A DNA stretch of 64,000 bases, from NCBI RefSeq assembly GCF_900626145.1, contig NZ_LR130816.1, forward strand, positions 86,103-150,102, in the 5' to 3' direction. The position numbers and the translations under genes are program-made. Source of the stretch: Intestinimonas timonensis. Lineage in GTDB: Bacteria > Bacillota > Clostridia > Oscillospirales > Oscillospiraceae. The notes under the pieces are model-generated. The model worked only from the letters and a program-made list of their open reading frames with translations, made no database searches and was not told where the DNA came from. Shown here in pieces: positions 33,515 through 42,483 of this stretch (position 1 is the first letter of the stretch; each line of letters starts with the position of its first letter).

Positions 33515-35062
33515 ATGGCTGAAGTACAAGTAATCCCACCCAAGGCAGCGAGACCAGACACCCTGCGGGTAGCAGCCTATTGTCGGGTCAGCTCCGACTC
33601 TGCGGACCAGCTCCATTCCTATGCCGCCCAGATCCGGGCCTATACGCAGGCGATCAACGCCCACGATGGCTGGGATCTGGTGGACATCTACGCGGACGAG
33701 GGTCTGACCGGCACGCGGATGGATAAGCGTGAGGACTTCAACCGCCTGATGGCAGACTGCCGGAAGGGCAAGATCGATAAGATCGTGGTCAAGTCCATCT
33801 CTCGATTTGCCCGAAATACCCGTGACTGTCTCGCCACCCTGCGGGAACTTTCCGCGCTGGGTGTGACCGTGAAATTTGAAAAAGAGAATATCGACACTGG
33901 AACGCTCACCTCAGAACTGATGGTGAGCGTTTCCGCTTCTCTAGCCCAGGAGGAATCCATCTCCATCTCTAAAAACCAACGTATGAGCTATCAGCGCCGC
34001 ATGGAGCGCGGGGAGTTTATTACCTGCTCCGCACCATTTGGATACCAAATCGTTGATGGTAAGAATCTCGCAATCGTAGAGGACCAGGCAGAGATCGTAA
34101 AGTGGATCTTTGCAGCCTATCTAAAAGGATATAGCTCCGAGTGGATCGCCCGGGAGTTAAGTGAGAATGGGCCTGCCCCCCTTCATGGTGGACAAAAATG
34201 GCATCAGCAGACCATTCGAAAGATCTTAACAAACGAGAAATACATTGGGGATGCCCTCTGTCAGAAAACCTACACAACCAACACATTTCCATATCGCAGG
34301 AAAGACAACCATGGCGAAGCGGACCAATATTATGTAGAACATACCCACCCTGCCATCATCAGCTATGAGGACTTTCAAAAAGTTCAGGAACTGCTGAAAC
34401 GGCGGGCAGAGCGACAGTCGATTCGACATGATCAGACTCCGCTTGCTCGGAAGATCATCTGTGGACAGTGTGGGGCGCTATACCTGCGGAGAATTTCGAA
34501 AGCTGGATATGTTACCTGGGTATGCCGCAGGCATGACAGAAAGGCTGCCGACTGTCCCAATGGAAGGATCAGGGAGGGCAGCATCCATACGGCATTCCTT
34601 CGGATGTACCACAAGCTGAGAACCCATGACGGCATCGTGCTGGCACCTGTGCTGAAACAAATGGAGGCCTTGTCAGATGCCCTACATCGCGGCAACCCGG
34701 CCATGCTGGCGGTCAACACAGCCATCGCCGCGGCATCCGAGCAGAGTTACCACCTCACCAAGCTGCACACGGCAGGTCTCCTGGACAAGGCTGCCTTATC
34801 TACAAAGCAAGCTGAACTCAACGCTAAGCTGACAGAACTGCGCCGGGAGAGGCGAAAACTGCTTTGCAATGAGGATATTGATGAACAGGTGGATGCACTT
34901 CGCCTAACGATCGATACCATCCGAAATGGTCCAGAGACTCTGTCCAGCTTTGACGAAGCCCTGTTCACCAAGCTGGTGGAACGAATCGTTGTAGATGCTC
35001 AGGGCACCATCCGCTTTCAACTATATGGCGGGTTTGAATTCCAAGAAACACTGGAGGCGTAG
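33515..35062 (+). CDS. Large serine recombinase 1
   Basis: A 515-residue site-specific recombinase of the large serine type that could integrate or excise the element. The resolvase domain has the nucleophile in YCRVSSDS (Ser26) and the arginine-rich KSISRFARN near residue 90. The Recombinase domain follows, with FGYQIVDGKN and ILTNEKYIGDALCQKT. A zinc ribbon begins at CGQCGALY near residue 317 and continues to CRRHDRKAADCPN. A coiled coil lies in the last 130 residues. It starts an operon-like run of three recombinase genes and ends 3 bases before the second. Confidence 0.93.
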   Translation: MAEVQVIPPKAARPDTLRVAAYCRVSSDSADQLHSYAAQIRAYTQAINAHDGWDLVDIYADEGLTGTRMDKREDFNRLMADCRKGKIDKIVVKSISRFARNTRDCLATLRELSALGVTVKFEKENIDTGTLTSELMVSVSASLAQEESISISKNQRMSYQRRMERGEFITCSAPFGYQIVDGKNLAIVEDQAEIVKWIFAAYLKGYSSEWIARELSENGPAPLHGGQKWHQQTIRKILTNEKYIGDALCQKTYTTNTFPYRRKDNHGEADQYYVEHTHPAIISYEDFQKVQELLKRRAERQSIRHDQTPLARKIICGQCGALYLRRISKAGYVTWVCRRHDRKAADCPNGRIREGSIHTAFLRMYHKLRTHDGIVLAPVLKQMEALSDALHRGNPAMLAVNTAIAAASEQSYHLTKLHTAGLLDKAALSTKQAELNAKLTELRRERRKLLCNEDIDEQVDALRLTIDTIRNGPETLSSFDEALFTKLVERIVVDAQGTIRFQLYGGFEFQETLEA

Positions 35063-35065
35063 GCC

Positions 35066-35842
35066 ATGGCAAATCGGAAAATATTGTATGGCTACCAGAT
35101 CATACATGGCGATCTGGTCATCCAGGAGGAGGAACGCCTCACTGTTCAAAATGTATTTACCACCTATCTGGCCGGGTTATCCTATCGGGCACTGGCAGAC
35201 CGAATGAATGCGGACAACATCCCTTTCTCTCAGGAATCGCCACTGTGGAACAAGCATAAAATCAAGCGAATGCTGGAAAATCCTCGTTATGCCGGGGAAA
35301 ATGGATACCCATCCATCATTGACCAAGATACCTTCCAGCAAGTACAGAATAAGATCGCGGAAAAGACCAGTGGGAAGCTTCCTCGCCGGATGGAATCGGA
35401 TGGCTTATGGGCAAAGCTGCGAAGCGGATGCTGTCAGACTCGCCTGCTCCGAACCGGAGGGCCAATCGGGCATACCGGAAACGTCCATCTGAAATGTTCT
35501 GCCTGCAGAAACACATTTGTTGTCGGGAAGGAGGAACTGCTTGCGCAGACGGCACGGCAGCTTGCGGCACATGAAACGCCCGTATGTAAGCCATACGTGC
35601 CCTCTGCGGAGGCCGTTCGCCTGGCCAACGCTATTAACCGGGCGTTGGAACAGCCAGGAGACGGTAAGGAGGCTCTATCCCACATCCTGCAAGGGGCAGC
35701 TGCCCGGTATGCCTGCTGTGATGATGGTGTGGATATGGCTGTAAGCCAAACGCAGCCCGACCAAATCGACTGGGAGCGCTTCGAACGAACGGTTTCCCAT
35801 ATCATAATCGGAACAGATAACGCAATTACCGTACACTTCTAA
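35066..35842 (+). CDS. Recombinase-domain protein lacking the catalytic domain
   Basis: A 258-residue relative of large serine recombinases that begins directly in the DNA-binding Recombinase domain (ILYGYQIIHGD, YLAGLSYRALADRMNADNIP, IKRMLENPRYAGENGYPSI). The whole resolvase domain with the catalytic serine is missing, and no remnant of it precedes the ATG. A zinc-ribbon-like CSACRNTF lies near residue 149. It has its own start 3 bases after recombinase 1 and an intact frame, so it looks like a retained accessory and not decay. It may direct the two active recombinases to att sites or control directionality. Confidence 0.85.
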   Translation: MANRKILYGYQIIHGDLVIQEEERLTVQNVFTTYLAGLSYRALADRMNADNIPFSQESPLWNKHKIKRMLENPRYAGENGYPSIIDQDTFQQVQNKIAEKTSGKLPRRMESDGLWAKLRSGCCQTRLLRTGGPIGHTGNVHLKCSACRNTFVVGKEELLAQTARQLAAHETPVCKPYVPSAEAVRLANAINRALEQPGDGKEALSHILQGAAARYACCDDGVDMAVSQTQPDQIDWERFERTVSHIIIGTDNAITVHF

Positions 35843-35865
35843 TTAGGAACAGAAAGGACAGCAAA

Positions 35866-37503
35866 ATGGAACAATCAACACTGGAACGCACCGTCCATCG
35901 TATTCCGGCATCACGGTCCAATGTAGCAGGCAACAAGACGAGACTCCATGGCAGGCAGCGGGTGGCGGCTTACTGCCGGGTCAGTACCGACAGCGAGGAG
36001 CAGATCAACAGCTACACCGCCCAGAAAGCCTACTACACCCAGAAAATTGAGGAGTCCCCAAATTGGGAACTGGCCGGGATCTTCGCGGACGAGGGGATCA
36101 CCGGGACCAGTATGAAGAAGCGCAAAGAGTTCAACCGGATGATCACCGCCTGCAAGCGGGGCGGGATCGACCTCATCCTGACAAAATCTCTCTCTCGCTT
36201 TGCCCGGAACACCGTAGACTGCCTGGAGACGGTGCGGATGCTGAAGGCCAGGGGGATTGGGGTCATCTTCGAAAAGGAAAATATCAATACGCTGACAGAG
36301 TCCAGCGAGTTCCTCATCACCCTGTTCAGCGGCTTTGCCCAGGCCGAGAGCGAATCCCTCAGCTCCAATATCCAGCTGGGCATCCGTATGGCAATGAAAG
36401 AAGGAAAGGTCAACTTCCACTACAGATCCATGCTGGGCTACCAAAGAGGAGGGGATGGCAAGCCGGAGATCGTGCCGGAGGAAGCCGAGGTGGTGCGGCG
36501 GATCTACCGGCGGTACCTGGATGGATGCAGCGAGGGCCAGATCCAGAGAGAACTTACCCAGGCTGGAATCGCCACCGCAAAGGGTGTCAAGGCATGGTCC
36601 CATCAGATCGTGCATAACATCCTCACCAATGAAAAGTATGCGGGAGACGCCCTGCTGCAAAAGACCTTCACCACAGACTGCATCAGCAAGAAGGTCAAGA
36701 AGAATACCGGCGAGTTGCCGCAGTATTACATCAAGGACAACCACCCTGCTATCATCCCGCGGGACATCTACCAGCGGGTACAGGAGGAGATGGCACGGAG
36801 GACCAGCAAGCGAAAGATTCTGCAGAAAAGCGGAAAAACAGAACAGGGCAAGTATTCCGCCAAGTATGCGCTCAGTGAGCGGCTGGTCTGTGGGGAGTGT
36901 GGTTCCCCCTATAAGCGGTGTACCTGGGCCAGGAACGGCGTCAAACGGATCGTCTGGCGGTGCGTCTCCCGGTTGGAATTCGGGAAAAAATACTGCCATA
37001 ACTCGCCTTCCATGGCGGAGGACAAGCTGCATACCGCAATTCTCACGGTACTTAACCGGGTAGTCGAAGCAAGCGATGGCCTACAGGATGAACTGGCAGA
37101 GACGCTCCGAATGGTATGTACCCCGGAAGGGGTCGGTAACAACCTGTTGGAATTGGAGCATGAACTGGAAGCCCTGACCGCACAACAGAACGCCCTGTTG
37201 GATCAGGCGTTAGCCAACATGGAGGATCTGACGATAGCAGAGCAACTCAAGACCCTGCTGGAAGAAAAGCAGAACCTGCAGACACGGATCGATGCGGCGA
37301 AGAAAGAGGCAGCCAACAGAATCAACGAGGACTCACGTATGGCAGAGTACGCAACTTATCTGGAGGAACATCTCAATGGCTTTCCTCACTATGATGACGA
37401 GGTCGTTCGCAAGATGATTGAACGGGTCACTGTAGTCGATGAGGAAACAATCCGGGTCAAGCTCCGATACAGCGATTTGGAGATTGAACAGACCGTGCGC
37501 TAG
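35866..37503 (+). CDS. Large serine recombinase 2 (third gene of the recombinase trio)
   Basis: A 545-residue large serine recombinase. The nucleophile is in YCRVSTDS (Ser40), and KSLSRFARNTVDCLE gives the active-site arginines near residue 110. The Recombinase domain includes LGYQRGGDGKP and ILTNEKYAGDALLQKT. A zinc ribbon starts at CGECGSPYKRC near residue 345, and a coiled coil follows (LLELEHELEALTAQQNALLDQ). It starts 23 bases after the catalytic-less gene with AGAAAGGA upstream. It ends just before a strong palindrome, and the strand of coding changes there, so this is probably close to the ICE right end. Confidence 0.93.
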   Translation: MEQSTLERTVHRIPASRSNVAGNKTRLHGRQRVAAYCRVSTDSEEQINSYTAQKAYYTQKIEESPNWELAGIFADEGITGTSMKKRKEFNRMITACKRGGIDLILTKSLSRFARNTVDCLETVRMLKARGIGVIFEKENINTLTESSEFLITLFSGFAQAESESLSSNIQLGIRMAMKEGKVNFHYRSMLGYQRGGDGKPEIVPEEAEVVRRIYRRYLDGCSEGQIQRELTQAGIATAKGVKAWSHQIVHNILTNEKYAGDALLQKTFTTDCISKKVKKNTGELPQYYIKDNHPAIIPRDIYQRVQEEMARRTSKRKILQKSGKTEQGKYSAKYALSERLVCGECGSPYKRCTWARNGVKRIVWRCVSRLEFGKKYCHNSPSMAEDKLHTAILTVLNRVVEASDGLQDELAETLRMVCTPEGVGNNLLELEHELEALTAQQNALLDQALANMEDLTIAEQLKTLLEEKQNLQTRIDAAKKEAANRINEDSRMAEYATYLEEHLNGFPHYDDEVVRKMIERVTVVDEETIRVKLRYSDLEIEQTVR

Positions 37504-37510
37504 AATAAAA

Positions 37511-37562
37511 GTACGAAGGAATGGCTGTGCTGATGCACTGCCATTCCTTCGTACCTATTTGC
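37511..37562. terminator. 15-base palindrome after the recombinase trio
   Basis: GTACGAAGGAATGGC (37511-37525) is perfectly complementary to 37540-37554, with a 14-base loop, followed by CTATTT. It starts 7 bases after the recombinase stop and probably terminates the operon. Because the recombinases usually lie next to the attachment site, a role in the element end cannot be excluded. Confidence 0.55.
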
Positions 37563-37634
37563 AGTTGGCTTTGTCAGTTATGTCGGTAAAGAAAACCACG
37601 CCCAACGTACAGACTTCCTTTCATCCTGTTCAGA

Positions 37635-38963
37635 TTACGATTTGCTTGGAGCTTCTGACCCAATTTCTAAAAGATCATTCCAGAGTGAGTCAATCTGAGC
37701 AGAATTAAATGTTATTTCAGCGCACAGCTTGTAAAGGCGGCGCTTGTAAACGGTCTCCTTGGCCGCGTATTGGCCCTGGATAAAACAGGCGGTACCGAAG
37801 CAGAACTTCACGGAAGAGATGTCCTCAGAAGGGACTGTGGTCAGTACACAGTCTTTTCGCAGTTTTCCCATCCTGCCCAATATGAAATCGGCCTGATAAT
37901 CATTCCGGTTATAGCGGACGATAACCTCCTTTGTATGCGCAGAAAAAATTGTGCGGAGGATGTCATCGTTGAGCAATTCTGCCAAAAACGGTGCCTGGAT
38001 AAAGATGCGCGGTGCCTTAAAAGCGGCGCAATGGTACAGAATATCCTGAAGTTCTCCGTCCAGCAGCGGGCGGTCGGCGTAATAGGCCGCTTCCAGTAAA
38101 TCTGCCCAGTCACTCTGCACTCCACGGAGTTTGAACGCCGCAATCAAGTCGTGGGGCAGTTGTTCCTCCTCCGGGGAAGCGGCGCAAGGACGGTTGGGCG
38201 GAGAGAAGAGGTTCCAGGCACCCAAGTGTCGGCAGTTGAGCTGTTCCGCCAGTACATCTGCATAGGCTTGGATTCCAGACTGGAAGTGAAAGGCCAGGGA
38301 GCGATCCGCCTGATTTAGATATACGAAGCAGAACTCGCGCTGATAGGACAGTGTGTGATAGGAGATATCAAGAATCCGATACAGCTCAGCGCTCTCAGCA
38401 GTACTCTGGAATACCACATTGGCCAGACGGCTCTCTCGGTAAATTACCGCTAGCGTATCGAACTGACTGCGCAGGAATTCCAGATTGAGTGGATACTTCT
38501 CCAGAAGGTATGCCTGCCCCCGCGGCGGCTCCCGGTAGGTGCCCAAGAGGGGCGTATCCGAGACCTCACCGGTGATCTGGTTTACCGATATGCGGCTGAG
38601 CTGGCTGCGCAGGGTCTTGACCTTCTTCTGGCTCTCCAGCACCTTTTTCCCCAAATCAGTCAGGACAATGTCGCCACAGGAAACAGCGGCGAGCTGTTCA
38701 CTGTCCAGCTGTGATACGATTTGTAGCATAATACTTTCTGGCAGGCCGAACTGATCGGCAAGATCGGGGAGGGATTTGGAACCGATGCGGATGGCGATGA
38801 GGACACATTCTTGAACAAAGGAGAGCACCTGGACACGCCGTTCCCAGACAGTCAAGCCTATTTCCTGGACAGGAATATAGACTGGAACCCGACAGATGAA
38901 ATCATAGCCGGAAAGCTGCGGAGGAATGTATTTATCAACATTTTTTTGCCATTCAGACAGCAT
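37635..38963 (-). CDS. Unknown winged-helix protein coupled to the kinase-helicase
   Basis: A 442-residue protein that I cannot assign to a family. The N-terminal 140 residues look like a winged-helix unit, with the segment SLPDLADQFGLPESIMLQIVSQL followed by GDIVLTDLGKKVLE. The C-terminal part contains IFIQAPFLAELLNDDILRTIF and KEVIVRYNRNDY, which suggest an alpha/beta domain and faintly recall phospholipase-D-like folds, but no HKD motif is visible. Its start overlaps the end of the kinase-helicase gene by 11 bases with AAGGAG upstream, so the two are translated together. It may be the target sensor or effector of that system. Confidence 0.6.
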   Translation of the reverse strand: MLSEWQKNVDKYIPPQLSGYDFICRVPVYIPVQEIGLTVWERRVQVLSFVQECVLIAIRIGSKSLPDLADQFGLPESIMLQIVSQLDSEQLAAVSCGDIVLTDLGKKVLESQKKVKTLRSQLSRISVNQITGEVSDTPLLGTYREPPRGQAYLLEKYPLNLEFLRSQFDTLAVIYRESRLANVVFQSTAESAELYRILDISYHTLSYQREFCFVYLNQADRSLAFHFQSGIQAYADVLAEQLNCRHLGAWNLFSPPNRPCAASPEEEQLPHDLIAAFKLRGVQSDWADLLEAAYYADRPLLDGELQDILYHCAAFKAPRIFIQAPFLAELLNDDILRTIFSAHTKEVIVRYNRNDYQADFILGRMGKLRKDCVLTTVPSEDISSVKFCFGTACFIQGQYAAKETVYKRRLYKLCAEITFNSAQIDSLWNDLLEIGSEAPSKS

Positions 38964-41900
38964 TTGTAAACTCCTTTATATCGATTTCCTGACAAAATTC
39001 GGGATGCTCCTGCATATAGCTGAACACATAGGGAAAGCGGTTGCCGGGGATACGGGGATTGCGGAGAAACTTTCCGTCACCGACAATGATCAAGGCCCGT
39101 TTCGCGCGGGAGAAGGCAACATTCAGCCGTGCTTCCTCTTTCAAGAATCCGATACGCCGCTGATTGCTGCTTCGGACGGTGGAGTAGATGATGATGTCAC
39201 GCTGACTGCCCTGGAATGCATCCACGGTGTTGATATCGACTTCAATGTGGCTCAATGGGATTTGCTTGAGGCGGTTCCGGATTAGCTCCAGCTGCGCCCG
39301 GTATGGCGTGATGATGCCGATGGAATACTTCTCCCCTTGAGCGGAGATTTCTTGGTTCAGCCTTTGCAAGCAGCTTTGGATCACAGTGACTTCCAGATGG
39401 TTGATGTATCCGCGTTGGTGCCCGACGGATTGTTCAAAGCGGGCGGAACCGGCATTGGAGGTGGTTAGCCAGGTGATGGCGCGGTTATTGAGCATGGGAA
39501 GGTTCGTAGTTCGCTCAGATGCCTTAACGCCATTTTGCACTTTACTATCGTAAAAAAGAAAGCTGATGAGATCGCCGATTGCTGGATGCATCCGGTACTG
39601 GGTGGAAAGCGTCTCTTTACAGCTGTCGGGCAGGATGTCAAACAGTTTCCCGAACCCTGTGTTTTGAAGCTCATCGATCTGGGAAGACTGGAAGCTGGCT
39701 TTGAGGGCATTCCGATCAAAGACCGGTGGCAGTTGCTTGTGGTCGCCCACTAAAATTGCTTTTCGTGCCCGAACCAAGGGAACCATGATTTCCGGCAGAG
39801 TTGCCTTTGCTGCTTCGTCTACAATCACATAGTCGAAGGTCGAGTCACGGACGCGGGGATCCGAAATGACGCCAATGCAAGTACCTACGATAATGGAAGC
39901 GTTTTTGATATAAAACTCTCCCAGCTCATTGCTCTCACTGATGCGTCGGATCCATTGTTCGGAAATCAGGCAGCTCTGTACGTAAGGATTGGTGCGGCTT
40001 TTCCCGTAAGTGTTTTCAAAGTCTGTGGCAACCCGTTCCAGACGTATGCGTTCTGTTTCTTCCAGATTTGCAAGTTTCAGCTCTTCCAACACTTGTGCGT
40101 ATTTACAGAATGGCTCCATGGGGATGTGCTGTTCCAATAAACGTTGGACCAGCCACGCTTTACAGTTCTCAACGCTTTCCTTCACCCATAGGGTCTGGCA
40201 GTGGTCCAATCCGAAACGTTCATTGATCTTGGGGTCAATATTTTCCTCGTGACCAATACGGATGGTCGTATGTTCCAGATAGGCTGCAAGGTCTTCCAGC
40301 AGTTTATCCACGGCGGCATGAGATTGGGACACAATCAAAATTTTCTGATCTAGTGCAGGATTCCGTTGGTTTTCCCCCAGAATCTGCCGGATTACTTCCA
40401 CCAGGACATTGGTTTTGCCGGTGCCTGGAGGCCCCTGGATCAAAGCAATATCCTCCGCCTCCAGCGCTTTCCGGACCGCGCGCTTCTGGGTAAAATCCAG
40501 CTGTTTATTATAGAAGCAGGGCATAGCCTTGAGCTGGAAATACCCCGGCTGCTCGGCACCCACAAAAATGCTCTTCAGATTTCCGCCGTTAGCGGTTTCA
40601 GATCGGCGGAATTCCTCCAGTGCTGCCTCCTGGCGGCGGTACTGCTGGATCTCTTTGCGGTAATCCAAACAGATAGAACCATTGTTCGGCAGCCGGGGCT
40701 TCCTGGGTGCGGCCTTGATAGCCATCACAGCGCCGTCCTCCCGGTATTCCCAGAAGGTACCGACCTCTGCCAGAATTGGCTTCTTTTTGAAACGCCCACG
40801 CTGCTCAAAAATAAACAGGGTATCCTGGCTGAACGTCTCATCCGGCACGCTGTCCGGATCCAGCCGGAACAGGAACATCCCGTCTTCATAGCGGACACTT
40901 GTGTAGTACAACCGGACAGTATTCTTAGACGCGTCTGCAATCATAGCTTGGATGAATTCCCGCCAGATACCGTACTGTGTGTCGTATTCCCGGTCGATAT
41001 TTTTCTGCGAGTGGATATCCGCTTGAAAATCAGCAACCCGGTTGCTTAGGATCTGGCTGCAATTGTTGGGAAGAGGGGTGTTTGCGATTCTGTGCGAAAA
41101 CAGAAATTGAAAATGCCCAGGAACCTCCATGGAAAAGCGCTTGTGCTGCTCCCGCTTGAAGGCATCCAGCCGGCGGAAAGAGACCACCTGGAAAAAATCG
41201 TCCGACAAAACGCATTCCATTGAGATGCTGATGCCGTCAAAGCAATAGATGGAGGTCTGCCCCTCGGCACGAAGACGGATCAAGCCGCCCGCAAACTGGG
41301 CGGGAAGGAAGCTGTCCAGCAACTCTAAATAGGGCATATCCCGCCGTACTAGGTTACGTCTTTTCAGATCGTCGAGCGCATTGGTGGGGACGGCGAAAAA
41401 GTACCGCTCGTCGCTGCCGCAATACCGCTGGTAGAGCGGAGCCAGGGCCAGTTCGCAGTCATCAATGTTTTCATATCGGTCCGCCGGGGCAGGGGCACAC
41501 ATCTTCAAAAGGACTTCCTTTAACTTTACATCGATGCCGCCAGCGGATTGGATAGCCGTGGGCATTTCAGCAGCCGTCACTGGGACTTCACCGGTGAAAA
41601 GAAAATAAATGACAGCACCCAGCGAATAGATATCGCTGCGCTCTGTTGCATTTTCACTGTGGACGGTTACTTCCGGCGCGGAATAATTCTGGGTAGCAAA
41701 CTGATATGTGGTTCCGTCCTGGAACATCCCGCGGATTTTTGCGATTCCGAAATCAATCAGCTTCAGCTCAAACGAGTCGGTAATGAGGATGTTGGAGGGA
41801 TTGATATCCCGGTGAATCACGGAGTTTCGATGGGCGTGTTGGATGGCATTGGTCAGTTGCTTTACCAGGTTGTACCGGGTTGAGGCATTCGGAATCACAT

Positions 41901-42192
41901 CTAGCATCTGGGACAGGGGGCGTCCCTGAACATACTCCATGGAAATGATGCCTTCACTCCGTCCATCCGGAGCGGCCTGGATATCCGAACGGAATATACG
42001 GACAATGTTCTCGCAGGCCTTCAGCCGCGTCAGGGCCTGTGTTTCCTTCTGAAAAATAGCTCGGTAGATAGGGGCCTCCAGATTCTGGACTCGCTTCACC
42101 ACAAAGCGAAACCCTGCTTCATTTTCCACCAACTCTACAATTGTTCCGGAGTCCCTTTGCCTGCTCAGCGTCTGAATCACTTTTTCCTCCAT
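38953..42192 (-). CDS. Ser/Thr protein kinase fused to SF1 (Upf1/Dna2-like) helicase
   Basis: A 1079-residue fusion. The N-terminal 260 residues form a eukaryotic-like Ser/Thr kinase, with the catalytic loop HRDINPSNILI near residue 125, DFG in KLIDFGIAKI near 148 and APE in NYSAPEVT. About 300 residues of linker follow. The C-terminal half is an SF1 helicase with Walker A IQGPPGTGKTNVL near 585, Walker B VIVDEAAKA near 787, VGDHKQLPPV, VDAFQGSQRD near 990 and NVAFSRAKRALI near 1030. All key residues are present. The ATG at 42192 follows AAAGGA; an upstream ATG at 42279 has no site. The architecture and its place beside an ICE end suggest a defence role, which is inference. Confidence 0.88.
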   Translation of the reverse strand: MEEKVIQTLSRQRDSGTIVELVENEAGFRFVVKRVQNLEAPIYRAIFQKETQALTRLKACENIVRIFRSDIQAAPDGRSEGIISMEYVQGRPLSQMLDVIPNASTRYNLVKQLTNAIQHAHRNSVIHRDINPSNILITDSFELKLIDFGIAKIRGMFQDGTTYQFATQNYSAPEVTVHSENATERSDIYSLGAVIYFLFTGEVPVTAAEMPTAIQSAGGIDVKLKEVLLKMCAPAPADRYENIDDCELALAPLYQRYCGSDERYFFAVPTNALDDLKRRNLVRRDMPYLELLDSFLPAQFAGGLIRLRAEGQTSIYCFDGISISMECVLSDDFFQVVSFRRLDAFKREQHKRFSMEVPGHFQFLFSHRIANTPLPNNCSQILSNRVADFQADIHSQKNIDREYDTQYGIWREFIQAMIADASKNTVRLYYTSVRYEDGMFLFRLDPDSVPDETFSQDTLFIFEQRGRFKKKPILAEVGTFWEYREDGAVMAIKAAPRKPRLPNNGSICLDYRKEIQQYRRQEAALEEFRRSETANGGNLKSIFVGAEQPGYFQLKAMPCFYNKQLDFTQKRAVRKALEAEDIALIQGPPGTGKTNVLVEVIRQILGENQRNPALDQKILIVSQSHAAVDKLLEDLAAYLEHTTIRIGHEENIDPKINERFGLDHCQTLWVKESVENCKAWLVQRLLEQHIPMEPFCKYAQVLEELKLANLEETERIRLERVATDFENTYGKSRTNPYVQSCLISEQWIRRISESNELGEFYIKNASIIVGTCIGVISDPRVRDSTFDYVIVDEAAKATLPEIMVPLVRARKAILVGDHKQLPPVFDRNALKASFQSSQIDELQNTGFGKLFDILPDSCKETLSTQYRMHPAIGDLISFLFYDSKVQNGVKASERTTNLPMLNNRAITWLTTSNAGSARFEQSVGHQRGYINHLEVTVIQSCLQRLNQEISAQGEKYSIGIITPYRAQLELIRNRLKQIPLSHIEVDINTVDAFQGSQRDIIIYSTVRSSNQRRIGFLKEEARLNVAFSRAKRALIIVGDGKFLRNPRIPGNRFPYVFSYMQEHPEFCQEIDIKEFTNAV

Positions 42193-42371
42193 GAATTGTT
42201 CCTTTCTTACCTCAATAGATGGCCTGAATGCGTGGTAACAGGATATTAAAAGTATAGCATAGCCAACGGATATCTGCAATTGTACACATAGTCGACAGGA
42301 TATTTCGCAGAATAAAACTGTAGAACATCAAATTAACATAGGCAGATGTATCTTTTTTGGCAACAAAAGAC

Positions 42372-42418
42372 ACATGACCGCAAAGCGAAAGCTTTGCGGT
42401 CATGTTTTTTCTTTTTCT
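42372..42418 (+). terminator. Strong plus-strand terminator without an upstream gene
   Basis: A 14- to 15-base perfect stem (42372-42386 with 42391-42405) with a GAAA loop, followed by TTTTTCTTTTTC. The only genes for 4.7 kb upstream are on the minus strand, so this terminator has lost its gene or is used from the other side. The 180 bases between the kinase-helicase start and this hairpin are AT-rich and hold no gene, and may contain the junction with the chromosome. Confidence 0.7.
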
Positions 42419-42421
42419 ATA

Positions 42422-42464
42422 AAAAGCGGTCCCTCCGGAGTCCGGCTCCGGAGGGACCGCTTTT
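42422..42464 (-). terminator. Bidirectional terminator after the homocysteine methyltransferase gene
   Basis: An 18-base perfect inverted repeat (42422-42439 with 42447-42464) with a 7-base loop and runs of A and T on the two sides. On the minus strand it lies 20 bases after the stop of the gene at 42484 and is followed by TTTTT. Confidence 0.8.
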
Positions 42465-42483
42465 CTTTTTTCTTGAGGCCCCG

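Noticed and set aside
35911..37032. A 373-codon minus-strand frame within recombinase 3
   Set aside because: The plus-strand recombinase has an intact active site and zinc ribbon, and the minus-strand product has no recognisable feature.
42193..42483. tRNA gene as ICE attachment site
   Set aside because: No cloverleaf or GTTCGA-type T-arm is visible; the stretch holds only terminators and AT-rich sequence.
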